The notes beneath the pieces were generated by a model, which saw only the letters and a program-made list of their open reading frames with translations, was not told the origin of the DNA and searched no databases. Positions 59,644-64,000 of a stretch of 64,000 bases of DNA are shown in pieces. A program made the position numbers and the translations under genes. Origin of the DNA: Streptomyces swartbergensis (GTDB lineage Bacteria > Actinomycetota > Actinomycetes > Streptomycetales > Streptomycetaceae); contig NZ_NGFN01000001.1 of assembly GCF_002148965.1 (NCBI RefSeq), positions 33,029 to 97,028 of the forward strand, given 5' to 3'. Each line of letters begins with the position of its first letter. Position 1 is the stretch's first letter.

Positions 59644-61722
59644 TCAGTCCGGTGCCGTCGCCCGCGCGATGAGCAGCGCCACGTCGTCGAAGTTGTCCGG
59701 CTCGTGCAGCGTGCGCAGCAGCAGGTCGCAGACCTCCTCCAGCGGGCGGTCGGGCCCTTCGAGCAGGGACAGCAGCGTGTCGAGCCGGTCGTCGAGCGAG
59801 TCGCGCCGGGTCTCGACGAGGCCGTCGGTGTAGAACACCAGCCGGTCGCCCGGCTCCAGGTCGACGGTCGTCGTGAAGAAGGCGACACCCCCGACGCCGA
59901 GCGGCACCCCGGTCGGCAGGTCGAGCAGCTCGGGAGGCCGCCCGGCCCGCAGGCGCACCGGCGGCAGATGCCCGGCGTTGGCGATCCGGCACTGGCGCAG
60001 CCGCGGGTCGTGGACGGCGTAGACGCAGGTGGCGATGGACTGTTCCAGCCCTGCGGTGATCTTGTCGAGGTGTTCCAGGAGCAGGGCCGGATCGAGGTCG
60101 AGGGAGGCCAGCGTGTTGGTCGCCGTACGCAGCCGCCCCATGGCCGCTGCCGCGGGGATGCCGCTGCCCATCACGTCACCCACGACGAGCGCGGTCTTGC
60201 CGCCGTCCAGGCCGATCACGTCGAACCAGTCGCCGCCCACCTCGCTCGTGGCCCCGGCCGGCTGGTAGCGGGAGGCGACCTCCAGCCCGCCCGTCACGGG
60301 CGGGTGGCTGGGCAGCAGGCTGCGCTGGAGGGTGAGCGCGGTGTCGCGGGCGCTCTGGTACCAGCGGGCGTTGTCGATCTGCACGGCGGCCCGCGCGGCC
60401 AGCTCACGGGCCAGCAGCAGGTCGTCCTCCGTGAACGGCAGCGGGTTGCGGGTGCGCTTGAGGTCCAGGGCGCCCAGCACCTCGCCGCGCGCGATCAGCG
60501 GCACCGCCAGATACGAGTGCACCCCGGCGCGGCCCAGCAGCTCGGCCGCCTCCGGGGACCGGGCGATGCGCGGCAGGTCCTCGTCCTTGACCTCCGGCAG
60601 CATCACGGCACTGGCCGTGCGCACGCACTCGGTGACGAGCCGGTCGGGCGCGTACCGGGCCACCTGCCCGGGCGGGTCGGCCGCCTCCAGCGCCTCGGCG
60701 GAGTCGTACCCCTGGACCGCCAGCGCGCGGATCACGGCCGCCTCGGCCGGGCCGAGGCTGGTGCGCCGGCCCCGCACCACCGCGTCCAGCAGGTCGACGG
60801 CCGCGACGTCGGCGAGTTCGGGCACGGCCACGTCGGCGAGCTCACGGGCCGTGCGGTCCAGGTCCAGCGTGGTGCCGATACGGCCGGAGGCGTCGGCGAT
60901 CACGGCCAGTCGGCGCCGCGCGGCCTCGGCCTCGATGCCCGCGCGGTACTGCTCGGTGACGTCCACGATCGAGAAGGCCACGCCCAGCACGGTCCCGAAG
61001 GCGTTCTCCAGCCGGTACAGCGAGATCGACCAGGCGTGGTCCTGGTGCGGGTCGGCCGGGGTGCGGCCGATCGTGGACTGGTCGACGACCGGCTGACCGG
61101 TGTCCAGGACCCGGCGCGCCGCGGCCTCCAGGGCGTCGACGTCCATCCGCGGCACCACCTCGCGGACCGTCCGGCCCAGGTGCTCCTCGGCCGGCACGCC
61201 GTTGAGCTCCTCCAACGCCGGATTGACCGAGACATACCGCAGATCGGTGTCCAGCACGGCCAGCCCGATCGGGGACTGGGCGATCATCCGCGTCGACAGC
61301 GCCACCTCGCGCTCCAGCCGGTGCACGGTCGACTGGTCGGCACACAGACCGAGCGCGTAGACGTCCCCCTGGTCGTCCAGCAGCCGCATGTTGCGGAACT
61401 CCACGAGCCGCGTGGTGCCGTCCTTGCGGCGGACGGGGAAGGCCCCGGCCCAGCTCTGCCCGGTGCCCATGACGTCCGCGAACAGCTTGACCACGAGGTC
61501 GACGTGCTGCTCGTGGACCATGATCCGGGCGGCGTACTGCCCCAGCGCCTCCCGCGCCTCGTACCCGAACAGCTCCTCGGCCTGGGGGCTCCACAGCACG
61601 ATGCGGCCCTCGGTGTCCAGGACCACCGAGGCCACGCGCAGGACGTCGAGCAGCCCGCTCGGCCGCGCCGGCGCGCGCACGGGCTCGTCGCCCTCGGCCA
61701 TGGGGGACCCGCCTGCACTCAT
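59644..61722 (-). CDS. PAS-PAS-GAF-PP2C (SpoIIE-type) phosphatase
   Basis: This protein of up to 692 residues has two PAS domains (about 21-130 and 145-255), a GAF domain (about 275-440) and a C-terminal PP2C/SpoIIE phosphatase (about 470-690) with EVGGDWFDV, VGDVMGSGIPAA, NAGHLPPV and DRLVFYTDGLVE motifs that hold the Mn/Mg ions. Such proteins dephosphorylate anti-anti-sigma factors and so switch alternative sigma factors in response to ligands, redox or light. ATG 61722 or 61701 may be the start. No partner kinase or antagonist is adjacent. Confidence 0.9.
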   Translation of the reverse strand: MSAGGSPMAEGDEPVRAPARPSGLLDVLRVASVVLDTEGRIVLWSPQAEELFGYEAREALGQYAARIMVHEQHVDLVVKLFADVMGTGQSWAGAFPVRRKDGTTRLVEFRNMRLLDDQGDVYALGLCADQSTVHRLEREVALSTRMIAQSPIGLAVLDTDLRYVSVNPALEELNGVPAEEHLGRTVREVVPRMDVDALEAAARRVLDTGQPVVDQSTIGRTPADPHQDHAWSISLYRLENAFGTVLGVAFSIVDVTEQYRAGIEAEAARRRLAVIADASGRIGTTLDLDRTARELADVAVPELADVAAVDLLDAVVRGRRTSLGPAEAAVIRALAVQGYDSAEALEAADPPGQVARYAPDRLVTECVRTASAVMLPEVKDEDLPRIARSPEAAELLGRAGVHSYLAVPLIARGEVLGALDLKRTRNPLPFTEDDLLLARELAARAAVQIDNARWYQSARDTALTLQRSLLPSHPPVTGGLEVASRYQPAGATSEVGGDWFDVIGLDGGKTALVVGDVMGSGIPAAAAMGRLRTATNTLASLDLDPALLLEHLDKITAGLEQSIATCVYAVHDPRLRQCRIANAGHLPPVRLRAGRPPELLDLPTGVPLGVGGVAFFTTTVDLEPGDRLVFYTDGLVETRRDSLDDRLDTLLSLLEGPDRPLEEVCDLLLRTLHEPDNFDDVALLIARATAPD

Positions 61723-61956
61723 CCCACGCCCCGCCTTCGCCGATCTCGCGGCACGCCGTCACGGTGCCGACACACCATGTTCTACCGCGCGGAGCCGTCG
61801 TTCCGAGGCCCCTTCCGTCACCTTCCACCATCTCCCAGCACGGAGCCACCCGCTCCGTAAAACGGTCATCACGGCAGGGGTACCGCCGGTAGTGCTCCGC
61901 AGAAGGTGGTGCTTTGCTGGGGTAGGGGCGGATACGCCGCGAGAGGAGCGATCACG

Positions 61957-62325
61957 ATGGACCGTGAGCAACCGCATCCCCACAACGTCTCGGTGGAGAT
62001 CAGCGGGTGTAGCAAGCAGGACGCCCGGATCGTGTTCGACACACTCTGCGCCTGCTTCGAATCCGACCGGTGCGCCGACGACGTACCGGAGGATCTGCAC
62101 GAGACCCGCCCGACCGTGTGGCTCGGCACCTTCGACGTCGCCGACACGCACGAGGGCGCGCGACCGGCCCGGCTGTCGTCCTCCGTCGACGCCGACCTGC
62201 ACGGCGGTTACTGGGCGATCGAGCAGTTCCGCAGGAGGCTGGACTCGCTGTTCGCCGTGCGGGACCTGAGCGCGGCCTCCGGCGACCAGGAGAAGGAACT
62301 GCACGTGCGCCTCGAAAGCCGGTGA
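61957..62325 (+). CDS. conserved small protein of unknown function
   Basis: This 122-residue soluble protein opens with DREQPHPHNVSVEISGCSKQDARIVFDTLCACF and is acidic overall, with a His-rich start. It has three Cys but no known motif. ATG 61957 has GAGAGGAG at normal spacing. I cannot assign a family. It ends in a 21-bp-period direct repeat shared with the convergent M20 gene. Confidence 0.7.
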   Translation: MDREQPHPHNVSVEISGCSKQDARIVFDTLCACFESDRCADDVPEDLHETRPTVWLGTFDVADTHEGARPARLSSSVDADLHGGYWAIEQFRRRLDSLFAVRDLSAASGDQEKELHVRLESR

Positions 62326-62332
62326 TCGTCCC

Positions 62333-64000
<1,668 letters not shown>

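Overview
The window looks like a Streptomyces chromosome segment. It is very GC-rich, codon third positions are almost all G or C, GTG starts are common, genes overlap by ATGA or GTGA, and the families are typical of the genus (leaderless-looking promoters, CE7 esterase, Rv1733c-like membrane protein, PAS-GAF-PP2C phosphatase, MptB-type mannosyltransferase). I see no rRNA, tRNA, CRISPR array, insertion sequence or phage gene. It reads as a catabolic and regulatory accessory region rather than a biosynthetic cluster.

Layout. (1) 1-11.0 kb: one co-directional operon with a polyamine-type ABC importer followed by an aminotransferase, AstE-like deacylase, aldehyde dehydrogenase, aldo/keto reductase, type II HAD hydrolase and FAD amine oxidase, closed by a strong hairpin. 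(2) 11.2-15.4 kb: a secreted M19-like hydrolase and a P1B-4 metal exporter with an ArsR/SmtB-like operator but no adjacent ArsR gene. (3) 15.4-22.0 kb, minus strand: MFS porter, two GH35 beta-galactosidases and a LacI regulator behind a perfect 18-bp operator. (4) 22.1-25.6 kb: phosphotransferase, maltokinase-cap protein, peptidase E-like and SseB-like genes, and a MarR gene with its own inverted repeat. (5) 25.6-33.7 kb: a divergent galactan locus equivalent in content to Bacillus ganSPQAB (LacI, ABC importer, GH42, secreted GH53). (6) 33.9-36.6 kb: small winged-helix protein, SMP-30-like lactonase, then a fluoride riboswitch driving crcB-DUF190-crcB. (7) 36.6-43.3 kb: uppP, then a FadR-controlled amide catabolism set (asparagine permease, asparaginase, aspartase, glutaminase). 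(8) 43.5-50 kb: two GT-C mannosyltransferases that run antisense into a D,D-carboxypeptidase, a second short Rho factor, a methyltransferase and a SnoaL-like protein. (9) 50-58.5 kb: PadR, methyltransferase, a decayed alpha/beta hydrolase, HutC-type regulator with operator, esterases, a membrane protein, a sulfite-oxidase-like/reductase pair and a MarR regulator. (10) 58.6-64 kb: a PrmC-like methyltransferase behind an apparent leader peptide (AUU start, perfect Shine-Dalgarno) and a hairpin hiding its ribosome site; a PAS-GAF-PP2C phosphatase; a small protein; an M20 hydrolase with substituted metal ligands; and the start of a FadH-like flavoenzyme divergent from it.

How it works together. 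Several loci are self-contained substrate circuits: galactan is cut outside by GH53, imported by the ABC system and finished by GH42; beta-galactosides enter by the MFS porter and are cut by the GH35 pair; asparagine is imported and taken to aspartate and fumarate; fluoride is sensed by RNA and exported. The most unusual control element is the probable translational attenuator ahead of the release-factor-methyltransferase-like gene. The second Rho, the odd M20 enzyme and the polyamine-like operon are the other candidates for new biology.
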